64,000 bases of DNA from Sclerodactyla briareus. Taxonomy: Eukaryota > Echinodermata > Holothuroidea > Dendrochirotida > Sclerodactylidae. Below the pieces are notes generated by a model, which worked only from the letters and a program-made list of their open reading frames with translations, made no database searches and was not told the origin of the DNA. The stretch lies in contig JAODTK010001710.1 in assembly GCA_026419785.1 (NCBI GenBank), positions 1 through 64,000 of the forward strand, read 5' to 3'. Below, in pieces: positions 45,545 to 57,300 of this stretch; position 1 is the first letter of the stretch; each line of letters begins with the position of its first letter. The position numbers and the translations under genes were made by a program.

Positions 45545-45830
45545 TGTGACGCACAGCTTGTTAACCCAATAACTCGACCCGTCAATTTCAGCTTATTAAC
45601 AAGATTACCGTACTTGACATCGACACACCTGGATGGATATAGCCTTATCGAAAGTACTCATATGTGCGCTCCTCATAATGCGCACATGATCCATATTGAT
45701 CTGAGGGTCAGGTCGAAGGTAATCTGAGGTCAACAGAGGTCAAAGTGAGACAATCTGCTGTCAATTGATTTGACATTTAGTGTATAGCTTTCTTATGAGG
45801 AGTACATGGACCGCATTGTGTTAACATTGT
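45411..45830 (-). repeat. CA-type repeat element, minus copy
   Basis: TTCCTTGACGAAGT (45411-45424, half of the terminal hairpin), ATCATACAG, a GT tract, GACGCACAGCTTGTTAACCC (45547-45566) and TGAGGTCAACAGAGGTCAAA (~45726-45745) form the reverse complement of the end seen at 55100-55192. One arm of the hairpin is deleted. Confidence 0.7.
45449..45547. repeat. (GT)n microsatellite with CGCG interruptions
   Basis: Alternating purine-pyrimidine tract of ~99 bp with three CGCGCG/GCGC islets, a good candidate for Z-DNA formation. Confidence 0.9.
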
Positions 45831-45989
45831 ATGGATTAGGTAAATACTTAATACGTAGGTTATTACAATCAAATAGGTTTCTCGTTATTTCATGCTATTT
45901 ATATTATGGTCGAGGGAGAAACAGAGGCGTTGATTATTTCTTTTACTGAACTGCTCTATGGCTCATCGAGTTTGCGTCATTACTCCCCC

Positions 45990-46240
45990 GTAGAACATGG
46001 TCAGCCCATATGTTCAGAACATATACAAGGGTCCTTGTACTCTTACTTCATGAGAAAGCTGTGCACCAATTACAAGGTGGATCCGACCACCTTTCTAGAA
46101 TTATCGTGTTTAACAAGGTTTCAAACTTGACCCCTGGTGACTTCTGACCTAATTAAAAAAAATGGGGTTCATGTACTCACATGGGTAACAACATACCGTA
46201 TGAGCTTCATATCCATCATAGAACATCATGCCACCTGTCA
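45990..46240 (+). repeat. CA-type repeat units, plus orientation
   Basis: GGGTCCTTGTACTCTTACTT, TTATCGTGTTTAACAAGG, CCCCTGGTGACTTCTGACCT and GGGGTTCATGTACTCACATG match B and A half-units of the 11.2 kb array. They lie head to head with the preceding minus copy. Confidence 0.7.
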
Positions 46241-47229
46241 TGAGCCATTTCGACAAGCGCAGTTGGCAGTCAAACCCACTTATTGACTATTAAATTCAAA
46301 TTGACTTGAGCGAATTCAGGAGATATTAGCAAACAAGACAGCACATTGCATTTATATTATCAATGTTGATGTCAAATTTCTGCAGTGTCTCCCACCTAAG
46401 TTTTAGGATCTTCCTGTGGATTTTTTTCCTGTGCGGTCTTGAACTTGCTCCTAGAGCGAGTCCCCCCTGGTCCCAACAGCCGATTCTCAAAGTCCTTCTA
46501 AATCGGTCTAGAGACCAAGACCATACTCCCGTCCTCCAACACTGATTCATCCTCCGGTGGCACACCACAGATATCCATGTTAACAAGCTTTTTTCAGGCC
46601 TTGACTCGACACTGAATATCTCGACTCGACCCTTGTTATATCGGTTGAGAATGGAAAACTGTATCTATTTTTTGGTCCAACCCCATTCAATGACATGTTC
46701 CTCCTGTTGAGTTAGTGGCCTTCAAAGTTTGGGTCACTGGGCAGAGAATTGGGGGAAATCCCAATTGCACAATAAGTCGCATGACGTCGCAACTTGGACA
46801 ACCCCGAAGTTATGTCCAGTTTTCTGTTGAATTAGTCAACATTTAGCAGAAGTTCTGTTGTCCTTCTCTTTCCGAGTAACCATCAACACCTTACCAACCC
46901 ACCAAACAGCATCCTCATCCCCAGACTAAATGCTTTTCGAAGTGAATAATGTTGTGAATTTCTTCTTCGGTGAGCTGCCCAACATCCCGCCAGGACAAAC
47001 GAGCAGGGATGGGTTGCGTGGTGAACATAGTTAAATCAGTCCAAACTAGAAAATGTCGGGCGGGTAAACCGCCAGACGTATATACCCCTCACCTCTTATT
47101 CAAGAAATTTGTTGAACTGAACCGACAATATTGTGGAAAGAAGACAGTAACTTGTGAAGCGACAACGTGTACAGGTAAATGGTTCATCCATAATGCCCTT
47201 GTAATTGTAGGAGGCACATTTTCCAAGAT
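46241..47229. other. No recognised gene
   Basis: Frames of 60-129 codons without motifs. The longest (46970-47359) runs into the tandem array, which argues against a gene. Confidence 0.4.
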
Positions 47230-49440
47230 TTGCCCTTTACCCACCTGGCCACCCGACGAGGTCAAATTCATTTCAGAGGTCCACACATGGCAGGTCACAA
47301 TTAATATCACAATGGTGAAACCATTCCGCCTTCGCAGATATTCAATTTTCCGATTATAGCCAAAAAACAGTTTTGACCCCTAAGTGACCTCGAATGACCT
47401 TTAATGATATGACAAGTTTTTATGAAAATTGTTACTCTCCATGTGATACATCCACTCCTAGGAGCATTTTGCATTCTGATGAACACACCCAGTGCTATTG
47501 CCGAAAAGTACTAAAATCAGTTTTTGACCCTCAAGTGACCTTTAATGACCTTCAATGACATGGCGGTTTTTATGAAAATTGTTACACTCCATGTTATGCA
47601 TCCACTCTTAGAAACATATGCGTCCCAGGAAAAATGTCAAATGTTATTGCGAAAAAGGTATAAATTGAACTTTGACCCCTTGTAACTACCAAAGTAATTG
47701 TCCGATCGAAGCGGAGTTGTTTCTCTCCATAAGCACACAACGTCTATCACATATCCAAAACTAACCAGTATCAGATTTTTTTGCCCGTAACTCCTTACAT
47801 AAGCACCTTTATTCAAATTCGACCTTTAACCACTTGACAACCCGACAGAGGTCAAATTCAGGTCAGAGGTCACACACATGCAGGTCAACAATTATATCAC
47901 AATGGTGAACCATCCACCTTCGCAGATATTCAATTTTCCGATTATAGCCAAAAAACAGTTTTGACCCCTAAGTGACCTCGAATGACCTTTAATGATATGA
48001 CAGATATTATGAAAATTGTTACTCTCCATGTGATACATCCACTCCTAGGAGCATTTTGCATTCTGATGAACACACCCAGTGCTATTGCCGAAAAGTACTA
48101 AAATCAGTTTTTGACCCTCAAGTGACCTTAATGACCTTCAATGACATAGCGTTTTTTATGAAATTTTACACTCCATGTTATGCATCCACTCCTAAAGCAT
48201 ATTGCAGTCCAATGCACATGTCCATGTTATTGCGAAAAAGGTATAAATTGAACTTTGACCACTTCTAACTACCAAAGTAATTGTCCGATCGAAGCGGAGT
48301 TGTTTCTCTCCATAAGCACACAACGTCTATCACATATCCAAAACTAACCAGTATCAGATTTTTTTGCCCGTAACTCCTTACATAAGCACCTTTATTCAAA
48401 TTCGACCTTTAACCCAATGACCACCCGACAGAGTCAAATTCAGGTCAAGGTCACACCATGCAGGCCAACAATCATATAGCAATGGTGAACCATCCACCTT
48501 CGCATATATTCAATTTTCCGATATAGCCAAAAACAGTTTTTTTGACCCCTAAGTGCCTCGAATGACCTTTAATGATATGAACGTTTTTATGAACATTGTA
48601 CTCTCCATGTTGATCATCCACTCCTCATACAGGAGCATTTTGCATTCTGATGACACCCCCCAGTGCAATGGCCGAAAAAGTACTAAAATCATTTTTGACC
48701 CTCCCGTGACCTTTATGACCTTCAATGCACATAGCGTTTTTATATGAAAATTGTTCACTCCATGTTATGATGCATCCCTGCCTAGAACATCGTGCAAGTC
48801 TCACTGAACATGTCCAATGTTATTGCGAAAAAGTCTAAAAATTGGAACTTTGACCCCTTGTAACTCCAATAGTAAGTGTCGATCGAAGGCGGGAGTTGGT
48901 TCTCTCCATAAACACTACACAAAGCTCAAGCACATAACCAAAAATACCGGTTTCTATTTTTTGCCCGTAACTAACTCCTTAAAATAAACATCACATTTAT
49001 TCAAGATTCGACCTTTAAAACCACATGACCACCCACAGAGGTCACATTCAGGTCAGAGGTCCACACACATGCAGTCACAATGATAATCACAATGTGAAAT
49101 CCATCCAGCCTTCCGATCTTTCAATTTTCCGATTATAGTCCAACACACAGTTTTTGCCCCTAGTGAACCGCGAATGACCTTTAATTAAAGACAGTTATTT
49201 TGAAATTTGTTACTCTCCCTGTGACTAACAAAAAAAAAAACATCCACTCCTAGGAGATTTTTCATTCAGTGCTATTGCCGAACAAAGTACGAAAATCAGT
49301 TTTTGACCCCTAGTGACCTTAATGACCTTCATGACATGGCGGTTTTTGATTAAAATTGTTACACTCCATGTCATCAATCACTCCTAAGCTATTGGCATCC
49401 AATTAACATGACCAATGTTATTGCGCAAAAAGTATTAAAC
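47230..49440 (+). repeat. ~588 bp higher-order tandem array built of four ~147 bp units
   Basis: TTTTGACCCCTAAGTGACCT recurs near 47372, 47960, ~48540 and ~49155 (588, ~580, ~615 bp). Inside one period, GACC-starting units lie at 47375, 47526, 47674, 47821 and 47963, steps of 151, 148, 147 and 142 bp. Units 1 and 2 are clearly related (TTTTTATGAAAATTGTTAC, CTCCATGTKATRCATCCACTC). Units 3 and 4 are more distant. Copies become noisier towards the right, with many single-base indels. No coding capacity. Confidence 0.82.
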
Positions 49441-50165
49441 TCATCATTTTGACTGATCAGGACGACTAATATGCAAATTAGTCCCACAAATTTACCTCAG
49501 TGATTTGATGCTATTGATTAACTTTATCAGGACTGGTAGTATCCTATTCACCAATTTCGTCAAAATCCCTAAAAGTTTAGAAATAAGTGCATAATTTTCC
49601 ATTATGCTAACGAATAGTAAATTAAGCACACATAATGACCTTCAGTGATTTCAACGCAATTTGAATAATTTATCGGGTACGTTTAGAAGGTCCTACTCAC
49701 CAAGTTTCGTGAGAATCCTACAAAGTTTATAAATTTGCCTATTGCTAATTGGGGGCCAACTATTATGCAAATAGTCATGAGATGACCTCCAGTGACCTCG
49801 GCCACATTAGGAAAATCATCACCTTGATAGTTGCCCTATTCACCACTTTCATGGAAATCACACTGAAGTTTGAATATCACATACATTATGCTATAATTAG
49901 GCTAACTTGCCAAAAAACTGCAAACTTGACCTCGGATGACCTTGAAATTGGTCGGCCATGTTTTTCGGCTCCAACAACTACCCCACAACCACACGTTTCG
50001 TGTAAATCGCCGAATTTGAAATTTTGCGAAAAACCCGCAAAATACCAACCAACATAGGATATAGCCCATTTTCGAACTTACCCTAGATTTTCCTCCATCG
50101 GACATTTGTACCAAGTTTTGGGTCCAATTGGATAAGTGTTAAGAATGAGAGCGCTAACGCCTAAA
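49441..50165 (+). repeat. ~146 bp tandem units continuing the array
   Basis: CACCAAGTTTCGTGAGAATCC-like motifs lie near 49543, 49691, 49833 and 49981 (148, 142, 148 bp), with TGACCTCCAGTGACCTCGG at 49783-49801 and TATGCAAAT words. This is the same family as 1985-2400. It leads into GAGAGCGCTAACGCC and the terminal CGG tract. Confidence 0.75.
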
Positions 50166-50244
50166 GTTTCCGGCGGCGGCGGCGGAGACGCGGGCACACG
50201 TCAAAACCATAATATCCCCGAACACTTCCCGTGTTTGCGGGGAT
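50166..50244 (+). mobile_element. CGG tract and terminal hairpin of the 47.2-50.24 kb element
   Basis: After GCTAACGCC come (CGG)n (50172-50184), GAGACGCGGGCACACGTCAA, AACCATAAT and an imperfect hairpin ATCCCCG-AACAC / GTGTT-TG-CGGGGAT (50214-50244). The order of repeats, microsatellite and hairpin is the same as in the CA-type and CGAA-type elements. Confidence 0.6.
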
Positions 50245-50249
50245 CTCAT

Positions 50250-50400
50250 GATGTCTCGTATTGTCCCAGACAGCAGCTTTGAAGAGATCTGGGTCTTCTA
50301 ATGATGTATATGCTTGACGGGAGGTTGTTCCACTCTTTTGTGGTGCCCCTCGGATGAATGAGATTTGTAACAGTCCCCGTTTCATATATTATTCTCGTTT
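50250..50400 (-). mobile_element. LINE C-terminal remnant
   Basis: On the minus strand GTTSRQAYTSLEDPDLFKA (~50335-50275), within the 74-codon frame 50161-50385, corresponds to the WN.LP..I..A.S...FK block that ends many CR1-group LINE ORFs. Only ~50 codons remain. Confidence 0.45.
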
Positions 50401-51689
50401 AAACGGCGGGTTCTTCGTTGGGGTGGCGGCGGTAGTTCAATAATTGCTATGGCTAGTTGCCCTAAACTAGGCTTTATGAAAGACGGCTAGCCTATTTATC
50501 TCCCTTTTGGTAGGAAACTTCTCCCAGTCAAGCTTTTGGACAGTGGATGCACTGCGTTCCCAGTCATAGTCACCGACCACGCATTCTGGCTGACGCGCCT
50601 TGAAGTTTTTCCTACCTTTGGGATGAGTTTTTCTTCTCGATGGGGTCCCAATCGAGAGCAAGACACTCGACGGAGGCAATGAGGGTCTTGGTCCCACTTC
50701 TCTTTTTATTTCCGTCGTGCAGAAGTTCAGGTTTCTCCTTGCAAAACCAAGCGTTTCATTTGCGTCCGGTTTTTCCGATTTACGTCGTGGGTGTCAATCG
50801 TTTGGGATATCAACACCAAGTAGGTCTGAGAGTTGTGTTCGCTAAGAAGGATCCATTTAGAGTATAATGGTATTTACTGTCAAACGTCCAGCAGGTATAA
50901 CGAAGGCAACAAAACACTTTTAGTGTTCATTTTCATTTGCCATGTTCAGCCCAAGAGGGATAGGTGGGGTTCCGTCGCTTTGCAAGAGATTGGCGTCCTG
51001 TGCTGATTGAATATTCCTATGAAGGACAGTCAATCATCAAAAAATCGACAGTCGAGTGTGGAATTGTCTGGCAATTCATTGATGTATGTGTTAACAGCAA
51101 GGTCCCAGAAACTGTTCCGCTGTGGACACCAGAGTCAACCAGAGTTCCCTGATTGTTATGTTGACTCTTGCAAATGCTTCTGAACAGTGGAAATTTTATT
51201 AAGCCACATTCAGACTAGCACAACTGGTGTACCTCGGGGGGGAAACAAATTCCGTTTTACTTATATTTCATGAGTTTCTATATAATAGATTTTTATGGTT
51301 TTGCATATTAATTTTTGGATGGAAGTTTTTGAAGCATGTACAGTATTTAGCAATGTATATTTTGTATGTGGCACTTTTAACCACGTTTCCTCCAGATTTG
51401 GAAATAAATAAGAATTAGCCTCTTTATAATTCGCCCTGCAGTTGTCCTTCAAAGAATTGCTGAAAGGGTTCATCAACATCATGTCTGCTAACTATCAATT
51501 TGCTCTCTTCAAACTTGAAGGTTTACAAACTATTTAGGAATGTGACCATCTTTCGGACAATGATGACTACTGAACAATATGAAACTGAATGATGAAATTC
51601 TACTTCCTACCTGCCACCACATACTGGCCTATTTTTGAATTTGTAAATAGTTGCTTTGTGCTAATATCCACTAATTCTCTATAATTTCT
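50401..51689. other. No recognised gene
   Basis: Overlapping short frames of both strands (50467-50697 minus, 50640-50867 plus), none with a motif. Confidence 0.4.
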
Positions 51690-51975
51690 GGTCCCACCCC
51701 GAACTGCAAAACAATGGGGTTTAGACAAATATCTGCACCCACATGCCTAATTCAGGCTTCTTCCCATGTATAGCTTAGCCACCAACGGTTTAATTTGAGC
51801 TTGACAAGATTTTCGACCATTGACCTTAACCCCACGACAATATGGGGATTCACATACCAAGTATGGAGTTTCTTCATCCATAAGGTGGTGTCGAGTTATT
51901 GTTTAACAGTCCCGTGCCACACATACACGAACTGTCATGGCTGCAAAGAATTGTCCGACTTTTGTCAAAGATATT
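51690..51975 (+). repeat. CA-type repeat element, short copy
   Basis: CAAAACAATGGGGTTTAGAC, TTGACCTTAACCCCACGACA, ACCAAGTATGGAGTTTCTTC, GTCGAGTTATTG, CCGTGCCACACATACACGAA and a degraded hairpin region (51951-51971) follow the layout of 54350-55192, with almost no CA expansion. Confidence 0.65.
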
Positions 51976-52009
51976 GTTAGACATCCCTAGAAATGGTTGG
52001 TCCTTTTTG

Positions 52010-52520
52010 ACTCGCGTTTGAACCTGAATGAGTCACATGTGGCATGAATTTTCCTTCCCTGATGGTCGTCACAAAGCGATCTGATGTGTATCACTTTTGA
52101 ACCTGAGTACTACATGTTTATAAATTTATCTGGATGGTCATCACAAAGCTGGATCTGATGTGTGTCCTCACATGTGTAAAATTTCCCTGACGTATTCACA
52201 AAGCTGAATCTGATGTCGTCTTTTGAACCTGAAGTGACTCACATGTGCAAAATTATCTAGATGGTCAGTCCCAAAGCTGGATCTGATGTGTGTCACACAG
52301 TGCAAAACTTTCCTGAATGGTAGTCACAAACGCTTATCTATGGTGTCCTTTTTAACCTTAAGTGACTCACAATGTTTGCATACATTTCCCTTAATGGTTC
52401 AGTCACAAAAGCTGCATCTGATGTGTCATTTTTTACCTGATGTAACGCACATGTGCATAAATTTCCCCTAATGGTCAGTCACAATGCCTGAATTGGAGGT
52501 GTGTCATTTTCACTGACTTT
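52010..52520 (+). repeat. ~75 bp minisatellite
   Basis: Units of the form TTTTGAACCTGAAGTGACTC, ACATGTGCAAAATTTCCCTG, AATGGTCAGTCACAAAGCTG, ATCTGATGTGTGTCA repeat about seven times. CTGATGTG lies near 52081, 52158, 52283 and 52420. At least two units (near 52160 and 52285) lack the central TTTTGAACCTGAAGT part. Confidence 0.8.
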
Positions 52521-52852
52521 TGTGGAAAATGATGGAAAAGCCCTCTCCGAACATGAGTGGTTTCCAATAAATTGGAAGTCATCTATAACTGGGGGCAAAC
52601 GTCAATGTAAAGAATTATGCGGGCCCCCTTTGACAATGAGACACATTGGTCCGGGTTATAGGGTGTGCGACGTCATTGACAAGTGCATTACTTCTAATCA
52701 TCACGTGGCCTCTGTCAAAGCAGCTTGCAAGCCCTCAGATATGATTTTCATTATTTACAATAACCTCAAATATGAAACCACCTGGTTTTTTGTCTCTCAG
52801 CGGATGCCTGCACTCTTTCACTCACACTATATGGTTACTCATATATATTTGT
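52521..52852. other. 117-codon plus frame, not recognised
   Basis: The frame 52501-52854 begins inside the minisatellite and ends at the SINE. It has five cysteines but no family signature, so I do not call it a gene. Confidence 0.3.
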
Positions 52853-53115
52853 GATGAGATTAGCTCAGTTGACAGAGCTTTGTATTAAAACTTAGATTAG
52901 GTTTGCATCTCAATGAGGTTCCATGGTGCGTCCTTGAGCAAGACGCTTGCCTTGCCCATCCCACCATGCCTAATTTGGGGACCTGGGATGGAAGCAGAGT
53001 ACAAACCAACCTCCGTAAACTGTCAGCAACCATACTCCAGGATTGTTCAGAGTGTGTACCCGGTTACCCTGATTGGGTGATATAATTAATGTTAATATAT
53101 GAGTAATAAATTTAT
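52853..53115 (+). mobile_element. tRNA-derived SINE
   Basis: GATGAGATTAGCTCAGTTGA and CAGAGC at 52853-52878 are an A-box region as in tRNA genes, and GGTTTGCATCTC (52900-52911) is a slightly altered B box ~30 bp downstream, so RNA polymerase III promotion is likely. A ~150 bp tRNA-unrelated body with CTTGAGCAAGACGCTTGCC follows, and the tail is AATAAATTTATTTATATAG. The tRNA part cannot fold as a normal tRNA in its 3' half. Confidence 0.65.
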
Positions 53116-53760
53116 TTATATAGGCTTAATACCAAAGTTTCTGGGCGCTTTACAAACCAAGCGGCACAAATAAAATACAAGGATCACATGGAAAGTTTTC
53201 ATCGAAGCTCTTAGAAGTGGCAACAGATGAAGATTCACGAATGTGAATTGAGAGCTCGTTCCAGATAGCTGGAGTCGCAACAGAGAATGCGCGATACATA
53301 GCAAGTCCTAGTTAATGGCCCACGAGGCCAATTGTAGGGAGCATGGGCAGGGGGAACCGAGCGTACGGAGTTACCCGCAATTGAAACAGGAGAATGAGGT
53401 CGCTAAGTGTAACAGGAGCCAGATCATTGATTGCTCCATAAGTGAGGAGGCTCTTGAACTGAATACGCTAGGGGGATGGGCAACCCATGGGGCGCCCGAA
53501 GAACAGGGGTGATATGATCAGACCTTTTGTGAGAAGCTACAAGACGTGGGTCGCATTTTGTTAAAGCGCTTGAGCTCTTCAGAACCATGCAAGAATGTGA
53601 CATCATTGTTATACTGAACTTTAGTGACTTGTGGAAATGTGCAAATCCCAGCTTGTTTACTTTTGACACACCATTTCAGTAGCCACTTCATCCTGTGACC
53701 AACTGGTGCAGCCACCAAAGTTCATCAACAGCCACTGCAGAGGAAGGAGCTCCTCGGGTT
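53095..53760. repeat. Likely interspersed repeat (TTTATATAG...GCGCTTTACAAA type)
   Basis: TTTATTTATATAGGC followed by CTGGGCGCTTTACAAACC is a common repeat motif in marine invertebrate genomes (from general knowledge, not checked). GAGAGCTCGTTCCAGATAGC and later text continue it to about 53760. The minus frames 53424-53718 are not convincing genes. Confidence 0.4.
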
Positions 53761-54349
53761 CAACTTGGCAATTGGCGGGTTGGATGTTGCAGTTGAGCTC
53801 TCTGAATGACCTCATCCATGTCTGGGGCAATTGATTGCTTTCTGCTGACTCTGTGGTTTAAGTTATATCGTACCGGTTGATCTAGCAAGACACTAACCTT
53901 CTCGAGTCAGAGTTTTGTTTTCTCTGCCTGACAAAAGTTTCTACCGTAGGATTTTGTTACGTCCTCAGGAGAGCACTGTGAAATGCTAACAATCTTAAAG
54001 GCCAGTGTTCATGTCACTATGACGTGTACTTTTGGTACGTTTAGGTTTATTACATTTTATTAGACACCATCCCTGACCAATCAGCCAATCTCCAAGTCCA
54101 CCAATACGCACGACCAGCTATTGCTTTGCACAATTTATTGGCAAATGGGCTGCGATGTCACAGGTGACGCAACAAATCCCTGCTAGTAACCAGAAAGTCC
54201 GAAGGCTTAGTGATTCCTTGACCTCTTTCCTGACAACCTATGGTCGTCCACCTAACTGATTGCAGAATTTACCAGCTTACTGTGAGCACTTATGATATGT
54301 CTGACAAATTTCTCACTTTCCACACAATGTGATGCTCTCTTGATCAAAA
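53761..54349. other. No recognised gene
   Basis: No motif or repeat recognised. Confidence 0.4.
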
Positions 54350-55192
54350 TTGGTTTCCTGTACTCTTAATAAAAAGCTTCACACTAAATGTTCAGACTTG
54401 ACCTATGGTGACCTCATATTACCTGACTCCTGGGGGTAAAACCAATCAAAATCAACAGGGATGATGTACTCATTGTGGGGAACACACATACGCAATATGG
54501 GTTCATCCATCCAATTTAAGTTAGTTTACCATGTTACAAGCCAAAATTGGGCAAAGTATCGACTATTCACAATTTTCAATTTCCTCCCAAAACATTCAAC
54601 CCACCTCAACATTAAGGTTCCTGTACTCCCCATAAGAAGCTACCAACAAATTTCAACCTGATCAACTGACTACATTCCTGGCCTACATGTTTACAGGTTT
54701 CAAACTTTGACCTCAGATGACATTGACCTGACCCCAAAACATCAAGGGATCCTGTACTCATTATGGGGAACCCATAGCTCAATTACGAACTTGACCACCA
54801 AGGTGGTTGAGTTATCGTGTTACGAGCTAAAATTGACCAAATATCAATTTTTCACAATTCCCAATTTTTCCCGAATCTGACCCCCAAACTACATTACAAA
54901 CAATAAGGTTCCTGTCACTACACCAACAACCCGGAAGCTGCACACTAGATTCAACCTGATCAAACCAGGTATTCTGGACTTATTGCGTTAACAAGATTTG
55001 TCAAACTTTGACCTCTCTTGACCTCAGAGACCTTTGACCTGACCCCAAAACAATAGCTCATGTCTCATCATGGGGAACCTTATACAAAGTATGAATTGAT
55101 CCATCCCAGCGGGGTCGCGTTTATCGGTTTAACAAGACTCAGCGTCACACACACACTGTCAACTGCATAGTTTCCTCGACTTCGTCAAGGAA
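54350..55192 (+). repeat. CA-type repeat element, third long copy
   Basis: Half-unit starts near 54357, 54460, 54616, 54742, 54903 and 55050 alternate between B-like (CCTGTACTCCCCATAAGAAG) and A-like (GATGTACTCATTGTGGGG) forms. The end has AGACTCAGCGTCACACACAC (55135-55154), only ~6 CA units, CTGTCAACTGCATAG and the best-preserved terminal hairpin (55172-55192). Confidence 0.8.
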
Positions 55193-56689
55193 TCAAAAAG
55201 TTTAATGTTGAAGATGCACTTCCAAATCCAGTAACAAATCAACTTCAATGGGCTCCGAATAAAAACCTACAAAATCGTTCCCAAATATTGAAGAAACACC
55301 CCTTCTTTCCAATGATTTAACTATTTTTTGTATTTCTGTTATCAAGCACTAACATACAGCATTACCTCTAGAGTCCAGGGCAGTCTTTGCTTCTTACCTC
55401 TGTGATGTCAGATTCCTCAAAGTAAATTGAACTAACTTGACAAGACAACATGCAAAACCTCAAAATTGAGGTATCCAGTTTCGATATGCCCTCTTTCCAC
55501 CTTCGCTAGTTTAAAGGGATCTTGTTACCTACCGTTGGCCCTCAAATTCACCTCCAAAAATTTTAGGCTCCACATTGAGAGAATTAGTAAGAAAAAAAAA
55601 AGGCCTAGTAGTTTTTCCTACTTTTATTCACGTGTCCCTCTTGCCTCTTATGCGTATACTCGTAAGGTATGGCTCTATCAGTTCAGTTGGGTATCCCCTT
55701 GCCTCGTACGAAGTGGCGTTCCTTTGGCTGCGCCGGCTGCAGAGAAGAGAGGCTCAGAAAAGGAGCTCATCAGTATATTTGGAGTAAAGAGTGCTAATAA
55801 TCATGATAGGTTTGGGAGATCTGCTAAGGGGAAGCGGTAGGTGTAGAAACAACATGATTGAGTAGGGTTCACTGTCTACAGATTCCAGGTGACAATTTTT
55901 CAGATCACATTTGAAGTGATAATGACCTAGCATGCATACCAATATTTACTCTGATGGAACCTATCGCCATCTGCCCTAAAAAGGCAAGTTACACGACTTG
56001 ATAAGCACACGATACTAAAAGCACACTGGAAGGCTCGTATGGAGAAGTTAATATAACGATAGCTTAAATAAATAGGTCTCTAACCCCGAGACTTGAAGAT
56101 TAAACCGTGCTCAGCCGCCTAATATCACGCGGAAGGGCATCCCATAAACTTTGGGCAAGCCGCGCTGAATGACGCTTGGGACTTGTTGTAAGGAAATTCC
56201 ATAAGTATGCCCTTTGGAAGACCTGGTAAGTGTTTTTTGGAGATTCCATACAACAGCTCTTTTAATTATACAGGCGCAGATATGACAGCACCTGGAAACG
56301 TGACGTAATCTTGTATCCTGTACGGGCCTCTGACAGGCAGATATACCGTTCCCTCACATCACTTCGGATAATGGAACTCATATTTATGTGGAATTATCTC
56401 CTTACCATAACCATAGTTCCTTCTACTGCCACCCCTCTCTCCCATCAAATCCAATTCTCGGGGCCTGACTTAACCTTATTTTTCACATTGTCCTGAATGT
56501 TAAGAATTCGTATGAACAATTGTACGAACAATTAAAGGGCATTGCTGGACTAAATTACTTGCCTGACAAGTCCTGTAGGGCAAGTGTTGGGCAGTGAGAT
56601 TTCATTAAAAATTCAACATCCCTCGTTTTTAATGAGTCGAAGTGATCATTTTTAGATGCGGCCATCATCTCTACAAGTCATCAGGTCTC
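55193..56689. other. No recognised gene
   Basis: Two overlapping plus frames (55466-55840, 124 codons; 55575-55787) carry no motif I recognise. The stretch 56085-56340 resembles a degraded interspersed repeat. Confidence 0.35.
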
Positions 56690-57300
56690 TCCTCCGTTCG
56701 TCCGTTAGTTTTTTCCCTTCTGTTCCGTCACGTTCATTCATAATTCTAAACCGTACATGGGATCATGTTGAATTTGGGTAGTGGGATGAACTTGCTACCG
56801 GCTAGCCTTAGCTACATTTATGTTTGCATAGTGTTTTTAGATTTACTATATCCAATTAATTACCCAATTTCCAACTTTAATTTCAGCTCTCTGACTGCAA
56901 GAGAAGTTTGTTTACATTACTCCATCCTCTGCGAGCAGTGTTTACCTTTATCTTTCCAGAAGGTCCAGGTCTGCGCCCCCACCTAAATGCTGTTTAATGT
57001 ACCTTGTGTACCATGTCCGATATTCATTGTCTTGGGAAGTGTGTTTCCACTGTTCCCTGCCACAGGCTTCAGAATGAGTGTGCTGCTACTTGTGTTGCGG
57101 CGGCAACTGATACTGATAGCAAATATTAGGCCCAGTGGTCGACATGTTCCAAGTCATTCCATGGGATGACAGAGTGTCAGTAGAGGTCAGTTAAAGTGAC
57201 AAACAAGAAATGTGAAATGACTGAAAATGCAGTGTATTCGCCATGGAAGTTTTGCTGGTCCGCACACTACCACACGTTTCCGACTTGCACTTGTTATGTT
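56690..57300 (-). mobile_element. CGAA-type repeat element, second copy
   Basis: CAAGTCATCAGGTCTCTCCT, CCGTTCGTCCGTTAG, TCCGTCACGTTCATTCATAA, CCGTACATGGGATCATG, GTGGGATGAACTTGCTACCG and CCAATTAATTACCCAATTTC match 7390-7790 in order. TCGACATGTTCCAAGTCATT ... AATGCAGTGTATTCGCCATG matches 8070-8190. Only one ~145 bp unit is present and the microsatellite is short. It confirms that 7358-8245 is a mobile unit. Confidence 0.7.

Noticed and set aside
45355-45727. Cys/Val- and His/Thr-repeat frames
   Set aside because: Translation of the GT microsatellite.
46970-47359. 129-codon plus frame
   Set aside because: It runs into the 588 bp tandem array, whose other copies do not preserve the frame.
55466-55840. 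124-codon plus frame
   Set aside because: No recognisable domain, and an overlapping frame of similar length exists; not enough to call a gene.
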